Shown: piece by piece, positions 36,395 to 46,578 of the stretch
Layout: each line of letters begins with the position of its first letter
Position numbering within the stretch: position 1 is the stretch's first letter
Source: Pochonia chlamydosporia 170
Taxonomy: Eukaryota > Ascomycota > Sordariomycetes > Hypocreales > Clavicipitaceae
Length of the DNA: 64,000 nucleotides
Direction: 5' to 3'
NCBI RefSeq assembly: GCF_001653235.2
Contig: NW_019154046.1
Location: 124,001-188,000, forward strand
The notes under the pieces: generated by a model
What the model was told of the DNA's origin: nothing
The model's input: only the letters and a program-made list of their open reading frames with translations
Database searches by the model: none
Made by a program: the position numbers and the translations under genes

Positions 36395-37468
36395 TCAGAG
36401 ACTATAGTCCGCAATGTAAACCGTCTTCTCTTGATCAAGTGCCTCCTTAATAGCGTCACAAACAATGAGGGCGGCCAATCCCGACTGTGGTGTACTCTTA
36501 ATATCTTCTCGGCCTCTGATAGCGTTGATGAAATGCTGTAGCTGTAGATCAAAGGGAATGGCTTCGTCCACCGGGATCTGGTGCTTCGTCATTTGAGAAT
36601 GCCACGATTTTTTGCCATCGCTATAAGACCAGAGTGCCATGTCTGGTACACTAAGACAGCCTTCTGTCCCAAATATGCGATAAAAGTCTTGCCCAGCTTT
36701 TGGAATGAGGGGGTTCTCGCCGGACCCCGATTCGAAATTGTAGGGTGAAGGTGCGTAATCAGAGAGTAGAAACGTGCCAACAGCGCCAGTCTTGAATTTC
36801 AGAGTCATGGCTGCGCCCTCGTCTGCTGTATAGCCACGTTGGGCGGGAATCCCCTCTGCGTGAACTCGAACAATCGGCCCAATAAGGTAGTGAAGTAGAT
36901 CAATTTCGTGAATCATGTTGATAAGTATTGCGCCTCCAGTCTCTGACTGTCTCCATTCAGCAGGCGATTGGAAGTAATCGATGGGTTTGTGCAACGCCCA
37001 GATCCCGTTGATCGCCATGATTTTTCCTAACTTGCCCGTCGCGAGCACATCTTTTGTTTTCATGATGTACGGATTGAACCGACGATGATGTCCAACCAAT
37101 ACTTTGCTCGCTGCTGAAGAGAGTGAACTGACAAGGTCTCGTCCACTGTCTACATTTGAGCTGATGGGCTTTTCAATGATGACATGAACGTTGTGAGAAG
37201 CTAGCTGCTTCGCAATGGACACATGTGTATGATTGGGAGTGCATATGACGGCTGCATCAACCCTTTCCGATGAGTTCAACAGCTTGTCGACAGTGGTAAA
37301 ATAATTCACACCTAACTTGACCGCCAGAGTCTGCCCAGCTGGAGATGGATCAATAATAGCGACAAGCTTTGCCTCGTGATTGTTTACAATTGTCATTGCA
37401 TGTCTTGGGCCGATTATTCCTGCCCCAATAACAACAAAGTGGACTGGCGTCGATTCTGATGAAGCCAT
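36395..37468 (-). CDS. Gfo/Idh/MocA-family NAD(P)-dependent oxidoreductase
   Basis: Intronless cytosolic enzyme of 357 residues, a usual family length. The start ATG at 37468 (MASSESTPVHFVVIGAG) puts the Rossmann motif GAGIIG at residues 15-20; a longer frame to 37576 has an unlike, Lys/Asn/Cys-rich extension. Later motifs: ICTPNHTHVSIAKQL, the catalytic-lysine motif IEKPIS, VGHHRRFNPYI, NMIHEIDLLHYL (the second catalytic-site helix) and a C-terminal GREDIKSTPQSGLAAL. The family oxidises or reduces sugars, inositols and their derivatives. Its position between a sugar porter and secreted glycan-active proteins suggests use of an imported sugar, but the substrate is not decided. Confidence 0.9.
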   Translation of the reverse strand: MASSESTPVHFVVIGAGIIGPRHAMTIVNNHEAKLVAIIDPSPAGQTLAVKLGVNYFTTVDKLLNSSERVDAAVICTPNHTHVSIAKQLASHNVHVIIEKPISSNVDSGRDLVSSLSSAASKVLVGHHRRFNPYIMKTKDVLATGKLGKIMAINGIWALHKPIDYFQSPAEWRQSETGGAILINMIHEIDLLHYLIGPIVRVHAEGIPAQRGYTADEGAAMTLKFKTGAVGTFLLSDYAPSPYNFESGSGENPLIPKAGQDFYRIFGTEGCLSVPDMALWSYSDGKKSWHSQMTKHQIPVDEAIPFDLQLQHFINAIRGREDIKSTPQSGLAALIVCDAIKEALDQEKTVYIADYSL

Positions 37469-37941
37469 GTTTGTAGCAGGGATCACTTGATCAAAGCTGG
37501 ATAACTTGCAGCTGCAGAACCGATAACAGTTTGTGTTCTTGTTATATTTGAGTTTATCACTGATGCCGCTTCGCATTTTGAGACTCTGGCTGCTTTCCGA
37601 TATTCGGATGCTGGCAACAGAGTGGAAATCGTGGGGTTTCCGATCATGGCTAAAGTTTTTGCCTTGGGTGACTTTGAAGGGTTTAGAACTTCGTAGTGAC
37701 CTAGAGGAGGGTCCACCAGGCCAATTACAGTTGGTCGGTAACTGCGACCGGTTAAGCTTATATCCATTTGCTTAAAAGCTTGATGTACTTGACACATCTA
37801 ACAATGCTGGATACTTTGGCACATGTGAAACTATGGGTTACTCTTTGTTGAGTAGGTGTAAAGTCATGAATAACTACAAATGGGAAACTTATTCTGCCCG
37901 TCAGCCAAGAGGTGAATGTGTGAGAGTCCCAAGGCCCCCTC
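37469..37941. other. Short spacer
   Basis: Promoter of the oxidoreductase gene and 3' end region of the beta-helix gene, both on the minus strand. Nothing else is seen. Confidence 0.5.
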
Positions 37942-39620
37942 CTACGTAGACTTTGTGGTGTCCCAAATGCTGTTACCTGAATCATCTAGGATCTGCATCC
38001 AAGGAGCAGAGTTTTTGCAAATTAACGATGCTCCTCGACCACCTGTTTGAGATGTCCACTGGGGAGTGTTGTCATAGTAGGTAACTAGGTTTCCATCGCT
38101 CTGAAACACCATGTGGCATTTACTTGGGCTTCCACATCCACCGCTGATGGTATGTCCACTAGCCCACTGTGGCTTTCCTGTGGTGGTATCCAACACAACG
38201 ACATTGTTGTCACCTTGATATTGCATGATAATTCCGTGCAATGATGCAAAGGGTGGTGAGTCTGATATAATGTCAAGCTGACCCTTGGAATACTGCACCG
38301 AGTTAGGCAACGGCGTGGTGGTGCAGAGGAAGTTGGTTATGTTCCCTGAAGAAGCCACGAATTCGGGCTGGAGACTGCGAGGACCCGTGACGCCTGCTGG
38401 ATAGAATGCAAAGTTGGCATTCTTGTTGAAAAGTTCCTGCATGGGGCCAGGGCAATGCGACGCATCCGAGAAGGATGACTTTGGGGTTGTTACGCCAGAT
38501 GCATCATTTTTGGCCGTCTATTAAGTACCAGACCTTGTTAGCTTGGAAACTCTTGAGCGGCTTGGTAAGTAATTAACATACTGTTATTCCGTCTGCCCAG
38601 CCATTAATCGCCATTGGGAAGGCAATGCTACCGCTAAACTTGTTGCCTGTAATTGACACTGGGCCACGCAGAACGTATGGGTCGTTAAAGGACCAGATAT
38701 TGGCTCCAATACCAATGCCTAGGTTGAACATCTTCTTGCCTACAATCTTGTTATTAGACACGGTGACTCCAGCATAATTACCATTGTACTGGCCATCAAC
38801 CATGTTAATAGCACCAAATCCTAGGTACTGGTCCGAGGAAACAATGGTGTTCCTGTTGATTGTGCTCCCTGGTGATCCGAATATTACAATGCCGCCGTCG
38901 GTTGGGCCTGTTATCTGTAACTCGGTGAGTATGAACTGCTGGTAATGAGAACGACATATCAAATCGTTTCGAGTAACTCACAATGTTATCTTGGACAAGG
39001 GACTGTGTGCAATCCAAAGAAATCCCATCTGCCCATAATCCGTTGCCTGCGGCGTCAGTCCCAGACTGTCCACAAGGACCAATATCGTTATTCACCACCT
39101 TGGCCCTTCCACAGGGATTAGTTGCATCCCCAGACCCAATGATGTGCATACAGCTCCAGCCTCGTGGATTTCGGGACGCCACATGAGACACAAGTTGGCC
39201 GGTAGCTTTGCCGCCAATTTCAATGTTTGCACCACCGCCCTTCTGATATCCGGCATTCGGTCGGTTACCATCTAGCTGGATATTCATGAGCCGGATGCCG
39301 CTATGGCCGCCGCCATTGATAATGGTGCTAGCAGCATTGCCTGGCATGATCTGAATTGTGGCGCGAGAACTATCTGTCGGATAACCTTCCGTAGAGATCT
39401 CTTGGTTATCAGCCGTGAAGTTGATCGGCCCAGACACCCGAACCAAGGCGTTTTTGCAAACCTGCACAATGGCACCGGTTCCGCCCGCCGTCAGTGCATT
39501 GTTGATGGTGTTCTGGTCTCCAGAACTAATACACCTGCCAGACGTCACGACGGCACAGCATGCGATGGCTTGCAAGAGCTGGACAAAAGACAGGCGCCTC
39601 ATTTTGAATATAGATGACAT
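37942..39620 (-). CDS. Secreted right-handed beta-helix protein with C-terminal bulb-type lectin domain
   Basis: Predicted 515-residue secreted protein. Exons: 39620-38982, 38914-38582, 38517-37942, all phase 0. The start at 39620 precedes MRRLSFVQLLQAIACCAVV, a signal peptide; ATGs at 39602 and 39668 are alternatives. Residues about 30-330 form a parallel beta-helix of pectate-lyase type (repeating short strands such as GHSGIRLMNIQLDGN, GPVSITGNKFSG, GVTVSNNKIVG). Residues about 390-515 form a bulb-type (GNA/B-lectin) domain: MQYQGDNNVVVLD, HMVFQSDGNLVTYYD and MQILDDSGNSIWDT carry the repeated QxDxNxVxY-like mannose-site pattern in degenerate form. The beta-helix suggests binding or cleavage of acidic or branched polysaccharide. 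I see no certain catalytic triad. It is divergent from the WSC-GH3 gene. Confidence 0.85.
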
Positions 39621-40625
39621 TTGAGTTGAGTTGAATGGCTCGGCCGGCTCTTTGCGAGCATCCAACATTTGAAGGTGTCGACTTTGCTAATAAATATGAA
39701 GTATCACAGGGCGGTGCTGAGAGGTGGCCGGGAAAACTTCCTGGAAAATTATCATGCCCCTACCAATGGGCCAGTCTGGCTTGGGCATAGACTCTTACTT
39801 TCAATCTGTTTTCATCTCATGCTCTTCACCAATTGACTAGTCCAGTGTGCAAGTCGCAACCATCATCACCAACCAATATCTCAGTTCCACACCATTACGA
39901 CCAGATCTGTCCCGACGGCTATTTCCCCCATCTTCGGACCATTCCAGATCGACGGCAATCGATGGCAACCCGATTGGTTCCGGTTAAAGACATGGTTGAT
40001 ATTCGTGCTTGACGTAGGTGACATCGATCAAGTTACACCCACCAACTACGCAACACTACCCCATCATTTTCAACAAATCTCCAAAAGACTTGCATAATCC
40101 CTTAAGGTTAGGCGGACCTGGAAGAATTACTCGGAACATGGTTCGGCACGACACTTGGTCCAACTCCGCGGTTCGAATAATCGCGGGATAACGAATCCGG
40201 GATATATCCCTTCCCCGCTTTCTTTCCTAGTCTGCAAAAGTAATTATTCAGGCAGAATATCTCGAGGTGGCGGCTCAGACAAGTTTGGGAATGATACGCA
40301 AGAATATGGAAGGTAGTATTAAAAATGTTGCTTTATCCTTACCGCCTTCCTCATCTGCCTCCTCATCTGAAGCATCATTACGGCTATTGTCACGGTTCAA
40401 GTATTTTGCCGGTGTTACATGATGAAGGGGGATCATCTGGCGACCTTAATTTGCTTCGTTTGTGCATGAATGCAGGCTAACATAGCCGGGAACTATTTGC
40501 CTAATGGAAACTTCCAAGACCTAGAAAGCAACATTTTGAAAGGAGACATTGGTTTATAAGAATCAGATGTTTTAGCATGAGCTGGGAACAGTGTCCTCAA
40601 CTACAACACATCTCATCCAGACACA
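39621..40625. promoter_or_regulatory. Shared divergent promoter of beta-helix-lectin and WSC-GH3 genes
   Basis: About 1 kb between the two divergent starts. It contains a TTTATAAG box at 40553-40560, some 65 nt before the GH3 ATG. It also contains CCCCGC at about 40214, which fits the SYGGRG site of the carbon-catabolite repressor CreA/Cre1 on the other strand. Several CGG/CCG words near 40165-40200 could serve Zn2Cys6 regulators. Sites are by consensus only. Confidence 0.45.
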
Positions 40626-43402
40626 ATGATGCAACGAACTCATTACACAACTTGCATCTTGCTTATTTGCTTTGGGCTTCTTGTGGAATCGCGAACATGT
40701 CGGCCACCGTACATCGCCACCACCAGTTACGTCGGCTGCTACCATGATCCAAACTCACCCCGTGATCTTTCAGGGCCGCTGTTGACGGTAGGGAGATTGA
40801 ATTCGCCACAATACTGTTCAAATATCTGCGGTTCGGCAGGTTATTCCTACAGTGGTGTTGAGTTTGCAATGTAAGATTGAGAGATATGACGCAACCTGAG
40901 TATAAGAACATGGACTCACTAGAACCTTCGTGACAGTCAATGTTTCTGTGGCCATAAAATTGAAAGCACAGCGACTAAAGCCGACGAGACTTCTTGTAAC
41001 ATGCCATGTCCCGCGAATGCTACCGAATCGTGTGGTGGAGGCAACATGTTTGTCACTCTTGCCCTTTTGCGAGTTGAAAAGGCTCAGCTGATACTCTTTC
41101 AAGGATCAATATTTACAAGATCGCCAACCCCGAACAGAACCCACCACCGTCACCCAACTTCCCGGATTGCAGCAGGGACCCATTATGTTCCAATGACGTC
41201 TGCGATATGTCTTTGTCCATTACAGAGAGGGCAGGAAGCTTGGTTAAGGCCATGAACCTTGATGAAAAAGTCTCCAATGTTGGAAGTGCTGCAGCTGGCA
41301 GTTCCAGGCTTGGTTTACCTGCCTATGCTTGGCAAAATGAAGCATTGCACGGACTTGCAGGTAGTGTTGGAGTTCAATTCCAAACTCCATTAGGTGCCAA
41401 CTACAGTGCGGCAACTAGTTTTCCAATGCCTATCAACCTGGGTGCCGCGTTTGACGATGCTCTGGTCCATGATGTTGCCACTGTCATCAGCACAGAAGCT
41501 CGCGCATTCGGCAATGCTGGCTTTGCTGGACTAGACTTCTGGACTCCAAATATCAATCCGTTTCGTGACCCTCGATGGGGAAGAGGGATGGAGACTCCCG
41601 GCGAAGATGCTTATCACATTCAACAATATGTTTACAACCTCATCACCGGTTTTGAGGGTGGGCTCGATGCCCAATACAAGAGGACACTCGCGACCTGTAA
41701 GCATTTTGCTGCCTACGACATCGAAGCTGGCCGCACAGCAAATGATTTGAAGCCTACACTTCAGGATATGGCTGACTACTATCTACCAATGTTCCAAACT
41801 TGCGTTCGGGACGCCAAAGTAGCGTCCGTCATGTGTGCGTATAATTCAGTGTACGGCATTCCCGCTTGCGCCAGTGAATACCTACTCAAAGACGTTCTTC
41901 GAGATCATTGGAACTTCACAGATTCATACAATTATGTCGTATCAGATTGTGACGCTGTGGAAAATGTTTACGATCCTCACCATTACGCCGATAGCTTGCC
42001 CCAAGCCGCAGCAGACTCCTTGAACGCCGGGACTGATCTGGACTGTGGGAGCACATACAACTACCTCAACGAGTCAGTCAAGTCAAACATGACAAATGAA
42101 GCTACACTTGACTTATCCCTTACACGACTATACGCTGCGCTTATCAAAGTCGGTTACTTTGACTCACCTGCCGAGTACAAGTCATTGTCTTGGGCTGATG
42201 TAAACACTACCGAGGCGCAATCCTTAGCTTATCGTGCAGCAGTAGAAGGAATTACTCTACTGAAGAACGACGGCACTCTTCCCCTACAGAAAAATCTTGC
42301 CAAAAAGGTTGCCGTGATTGGACCTTGGGCGAACGCTACTGACCAGCTTCAAGGCAATTACGCCGGAACAGCGCCATTCTTGGTCAGTCCGCTAAGCGTA
42401 TTCAAGCGCCAATGGGTCAATGTACAATATTCTCAGGGTGCAGATATCAATTCACAGGATACGAGCAAATTCGCGGATGCTCTCTCGGCGGCAAAGGCGT
42501 CCGATTATGTCATCTACCTAGGTGGTATCGACGGAAGTGTGGAAAATGAGGGAAGAGATCGAGAGTCTATCACCTGGCCAGGGAATCAGTTGGATCTCGT
42601 CTCAAATCTTGCTAGCCTCGGCAAACCCCTGGTGGTTTTACAATTCGGTGGTGGACAAGTTGATGATACAACTCTGCTCCAGAACAAAAATGTCAGCGCC
42701 ATACTTTGGGCAGGGTACCCGGGTCAGGACGGTGGCAACGCAGTTTTCGATGCTCTTACCGGTGTTGCGCCTCCAGCTGGACGATTGCCGATTACCCAAT
42801 ATCCAGGAAGCTATGTCAATGGGAACAGTATCTATGACATGAACCTGAGGCCTTCTGGCGGTATTCCGGGAAGGACGTATATGTGGTACAGTGGGAAACC
42901 TATCATTCCTTTTGGGTATGGATTACACTATACCAACTTTTCAGCTTCCTGGAAGTCCGTGCCCAAGAAAACATCATTCGACATAGCATCACTGTCTAAG
43001 GGTGCCACTGGCTTTAAGGACCTGGCCAAGTTTGCAACATTGTCTGTCAACGTCCGGAATGTTGGAAGCAGGTCAAACCTTGCGTCTGATTATGTTGGGC
43101 TCTTATTTTTGTCATCTACAAACGGCGGACCGGCGCCACATCCAAAGAAGCAGCTTGTATCATATGGTCGGCTGCACAAAATTGGCGTTGGCTCAACGCA
43201 ACAACTGGATCTCACAGTGACTTTGGGTTCACTAGCAAGAGCAGATGACCAAGGCAACAAGTACATATACCCAGGGCAATATACCCTTGCCTTGGATGTG
43301 GACGGGAAAGTCAAGTTCACCTTCACATTGACCGGCAAGAAACTTCTCATCGATTCTCTACCCCAGGTACACGACACACAGCTTACGAAGCAGGGGTCTT
43401 GA
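40626..43402 (+). CDS. Secreted WSC-domain GH3 beta-xylosidase/beta-glucosidase-like enzyme
   Basis: Predicted 884-residue secreted glycoside hydrolase. Exons 40626-40870, 40937-41047 and 41104-43402, in exact frame. A signal peptide (first 22 or so residues) is followed by a Cys-rich WSC carbohydrate-binding domain at about residues 35-120 (YVGCYHDP, CSNICGSAGYSYSGVEFA, QCFCGHKI, CNMPCPANATESCGGGN). A GH3 catalytic region follows from about residue 150: GLPAYAWQNEALHG, RWGRGMETPGEDA, CKHFAAYDIE, the nucleophile D400 in VVSDCDAVENV, the acid/base region VENEGRDRESITWPGNQ, and a C-terminal fibronectin-III-like domain. The sequence matches the xylosidase branch (BxlB-like). Expected action is release of xylose from xylo-oligosaccharides in the wall or medium. 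WSC plus GH3 in one chain is less usual. Confidence 0.9.
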
Positions 43403-43460
43403 AACTTGTAACCATAGATCTATTATCGGTATTGAAGGCAAATCAAGTGTATCTCACGGT

Positions 43461-44672
43461 CTATCCTGAAGCCATATTGTCTTGTCTATTCGTGATCCAC
43501 TTCAGCCATTCCCCTTGCCGTAAGATGGATCGCACTCTGGCCTGCAGCCAATCTGTATTACCCCAAAACCCCCAGGAGGCTTGGAATCTACACCAGTCAA
43601 CTAAAGCAGTCTCCCAGTGCCGCTTGAAGTCGTCCCAATCATACGCTGGAGCATGAGAAGTCTTTCTTCCTCGGAGTAACTCGTCCCGATACGCCTTTAG
43701 AAGACGTCGTTCTCCTTCTCCCATTGATAGTTCAGAGGGTATATCGCGAGACGCAACAAGCATATCCACGGGTACCGAACAAGTAAGCAACTTCGCCAGG
43801 TCGCAAACCCCAAGCCCTAAACCAGCATATTGGAAGTCAAAGAATGCGACCTGATCGCCGGTTGAGGTGGCGAACAAGTTTTCAGACTTGACGTCGCCGT
43901 GAATGTAGGTTTCGACGTCCCGACCAGTAGGTGTTAGAAACTCTGCAGCAAGTTCAGCGACCGTACTCGATGTAGCCTCTATTGGTCGACAAAATGCCCG
44001 AGACCATTCTGAGTCGTGGTCTTGCGCAAGTGCGTTATATTCCTCGCGGCGGGTGGCAAGATAAGTGTAACCTCCGTTTAGCCACAAACCTCGCCTTGTT
44101 GAGTCTTGCTGTGCCTCTCTTCGCTTTCCCTCTTGGAGAGGTGGTAGTATCAGGCTTTGTAGATCAAATTTTGGCTGCTTCCAGCAGCTGCTGTGGAATT
44201 CGGCCAGCCACCGAATGGCAGAATATACTTGGGTCGATGTAAGAACCGCTCGCTTTTCTCCAGCTATGGGATACTTCAATCGCAAGTCTGTCAAGAGTGT
44301 AGCTGTCAACCCGTTGAGTTTTCCCAGGTTCCTACTCTGGTTTTCGGTTGATGTCGATACCAGACACTTTGCAAGTGGCAAGTCACCAAGTGAAGGCGCA
44401 ACTTCTTGATAAAAGTATTGTTCCACTTCGTAGCTAAAGACCTTTCTTAAATGACTTTCGTCCAAACGACCGGGGGGTGGCGAGACAATCTTGAGAATGA
44501 GTGACTGTTCATTACCATCCTCTCCATTCTTCGCCAAGGGCCGCGCCCGAATGGCGCATATGTGTCCGTAGCCAGCCCACAGAGTCTGCAGATTTGTGCA
44601 CGAAATGAGTTCCAAGTCAATCCAAGAGAGAATCTCCGAGGCAATATCCCGAGACTCTAGACCGTCGCTCAT
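43461..44672 (-). CDS. Aminoglycoside-phosphotransferase/choline-kinase-like small-molecule kinase
   Basis: Intronless protein of 403 residues from the ATG at 44672; the frame also has an ATG at 44762 giving 30 further hydrophobic residues. Kinase-like fold: N-lobe lysine region LILKIVSPP, Brenner loop HGDVKSENLF (H258, D260, N265), and metal-binding aspartate in FFDFQYAGLGLGVCDLA. These match the APH/CHK (EcKL-like) families, which phosphorylate small hydroxylated molecules such as choline, sugars or xenobiotics. The frame ends 58 nt after the GH3 stop on the opposite strand, so the two genes converge closely. The substrate is unknown. Confidence 0.85.
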   Translation of the reverse strand: MSDGLESRDIASEILSWIDLELISCTNLQTLWAGYGHICAIRARPLAKNGEDGNEQSLILKIVSPPPGRLDESHLRKVFSYEVEQYFYQEVAPSLGDLPLAKCLVSTSTENQSRNLGKLNGLTATLLTDLRLKYPIAGEKRAVLTSTQVYSAIRWLAEFHSSCWKQPKFDLQSLILPPLQEGKRREAQQDSTRRGLWLNGGYTYLATRREEYNALAQDHDSEWSRAFCRPIEATSSTVAELAAEFLTPTGRDVETYIHGDVKSENLFATSTGDQVAFFDFQYAGLGLGVCDLAKLLTCSVPVDMLVASRDIPSELSMGEGERRLLKAYRDELLRGRKTSHAPAYDWDDFKRHWETALVDWCRFQASWGFWGNTDWLQARVRSILRQGEWLKWITNRQDNMASG

Positions 44673-46578
44673 TGTGAAGGTGAAAGGCACCACACTGCGA
44701 CGTTGGTTGAAGGAGAAAATTATGGTCGCAACATGGAAAAGCTCAAGTCCAAGTGGAGTCAATCATCCAGCCATGTCCCCCCAGTCCACATGCAGTCTTG
44801 GGATGAACCATTGTTTGCCTGGTCGAGAACTCATGTGCTTGACATTAAACTGGATTAAAATACACGGCGACTTTTGTTCCAATCTATCATCTAACGCATG
44901 CTCGGAATGGGATTCTCCCCTCCCTAGGAGCAACTTCCCCATCCAATATGACAAACATTGCACAGCATGGAAGTGGCGCATTATCTCCAACTCTCAAATT
45001 GTCAAGTCTGGTCAAAAAAACCAATGGCAAAAATAAAAGAAGCAGGGTATTTCCCAGTAATTTTTTTTATGTGTTTATTTATTTTTTGATAGAATACCAT
45101 AGGTAAATGAATCCAAAAGGCTCCATGAATGCGCAATGATTGAGCTGAAGTGAGCAAGCGAGCAGCAACTCCAACTCCAAGAGAGTCAGAACGCATGCGG
45201 TAAATACTATGCGACCGGGGAAGAAATCTGGAGTTCTCGTACCAGGCTTTTGAGGGTTAGTTTTAGAACGAAATAAGGGCAAATTAATTAAATTTAGCGA
45301 TTTCGTATTAGTAAGGGTTATCGGCGGTTTTGTTGGCAAAGCAGACCATGCTAAATTCTACCATGGCGAGTTATTTCGACGTTTTGTACAGTTACAAAGC
45401 CGCTTTAAGACGCCTTTTTTAAGGATTTAGCTAGCCATGGATCTAATTGAAGTAGTAGACTTATCCTTGATCAAGGCTAATATCTAGAAGGCCATATTGC
45501 AGACAACCTCGTCCGAGATTATTTTTAGCTCGCACATCGTGTATTTCACATCCGTCATGCCCAGACGAATACAATAGCCACCGGGAAACTCGTCAAGCAG
45601 CGTCAGGGACAAAGTCTACCTCATCATGGTAGCAGCTACGAAAGTCCAGTATGGCTCTACTTCGCCGGCAGGGAGCCCCAACTCAACGAGGCGGCCACAT
45701 CGCGGATTCAAGCTGCTGGTACCTGGCTAAAGTCTCAATTTATTGGCTTTTCAGAAGTTCCACCCCCTCTCCGGGTTCATTCTCTCTTGCTCATTGCAAA
45801 GGGAGCAATTTTTGTTCACAGGCTTTATCAGTCTCTCCAGGAACGCTGATACTCGTAGCCATGGCACCGGATACCATCGAAGACGCTGCAGTTCCGCGAT
45901 TTCATCGAGAAATTTGATGTTGGTTGTTGGCCACAGTTATACTCGGCCGCTTGCCACGGTGTTGACACTTGGACGAAAGGTTTACTTCAGGCTCACCGCT
46001 CGCAATCATATGCAATTTGCCTCGATCTAAACCCTGACTCATGGTTCGGCCCAAGTGTTAGGCAATTTGCCCCTATCAAAGGAAAACCCTCAAACGATTA
46101 GGCCGTCCTACATAGGACAGTGTCTACAGACCAGCGTTTGTCAGACGTCTACCACCAATGACAAATACATACCTAGAAATGCCATCTGTCATGTTCGGGT
46201 CTGAAATATGGAACTGCAATTCGATGTTATACAGTACGGAGCACACTACGGAGTATCTTTGTGCCATTTGACCGGGATCTCCCCCCCACAAGAAGACGCG
46301 AAGATCCTGACAAGTTTAACCATAACATGGGTCAAGCCGTGGCCACGCACGCAGTGACTTTAGCCTGCCGATAAACCTGGGGTAATAACGCCTCCCGAAA
46401 TCGAATGAGTGCGGCAGTCAACTCGGCTTAAGCTGAACCTACATTGTTTGGTTCGCGCTATAAAAGACAGATGAATCCCCCGCAGACCGTTGGACCTGGG
46501 TCACAGTTGAGATCACCAGACATCAACATTGCCTCGGCAGTACAATCTGGGTGGCCTCTTTGAATGCGCCTGTCCACA
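44673..46578. other. Spacer with AT-rich patch
   Basis: 1.9 kb between the divergent kinase and anion-transporter genes. The part 45050-45450 is AT-rich with homopolymer runs and may be a decayed repeat. A fragment at 45640-45850 reads as a run of about 60 codons without stop but with no recognisable family. Confidence 0.5.
46459..46466 (+). promoter_or_regulatory. TATA box of the anion-transporter gene
   Basis: TATAAAAG, a perfect TATA consensus, 113 nt upstream of the preferred ATG at 46579. Confidence 0.55.

Noticed and set aside
45640..45850. Short frame with protein-like composition in the AT-rich spacer
   Set aside because: About 60 codons, no family, no splice partners found; may be a gene relic but not supportable.
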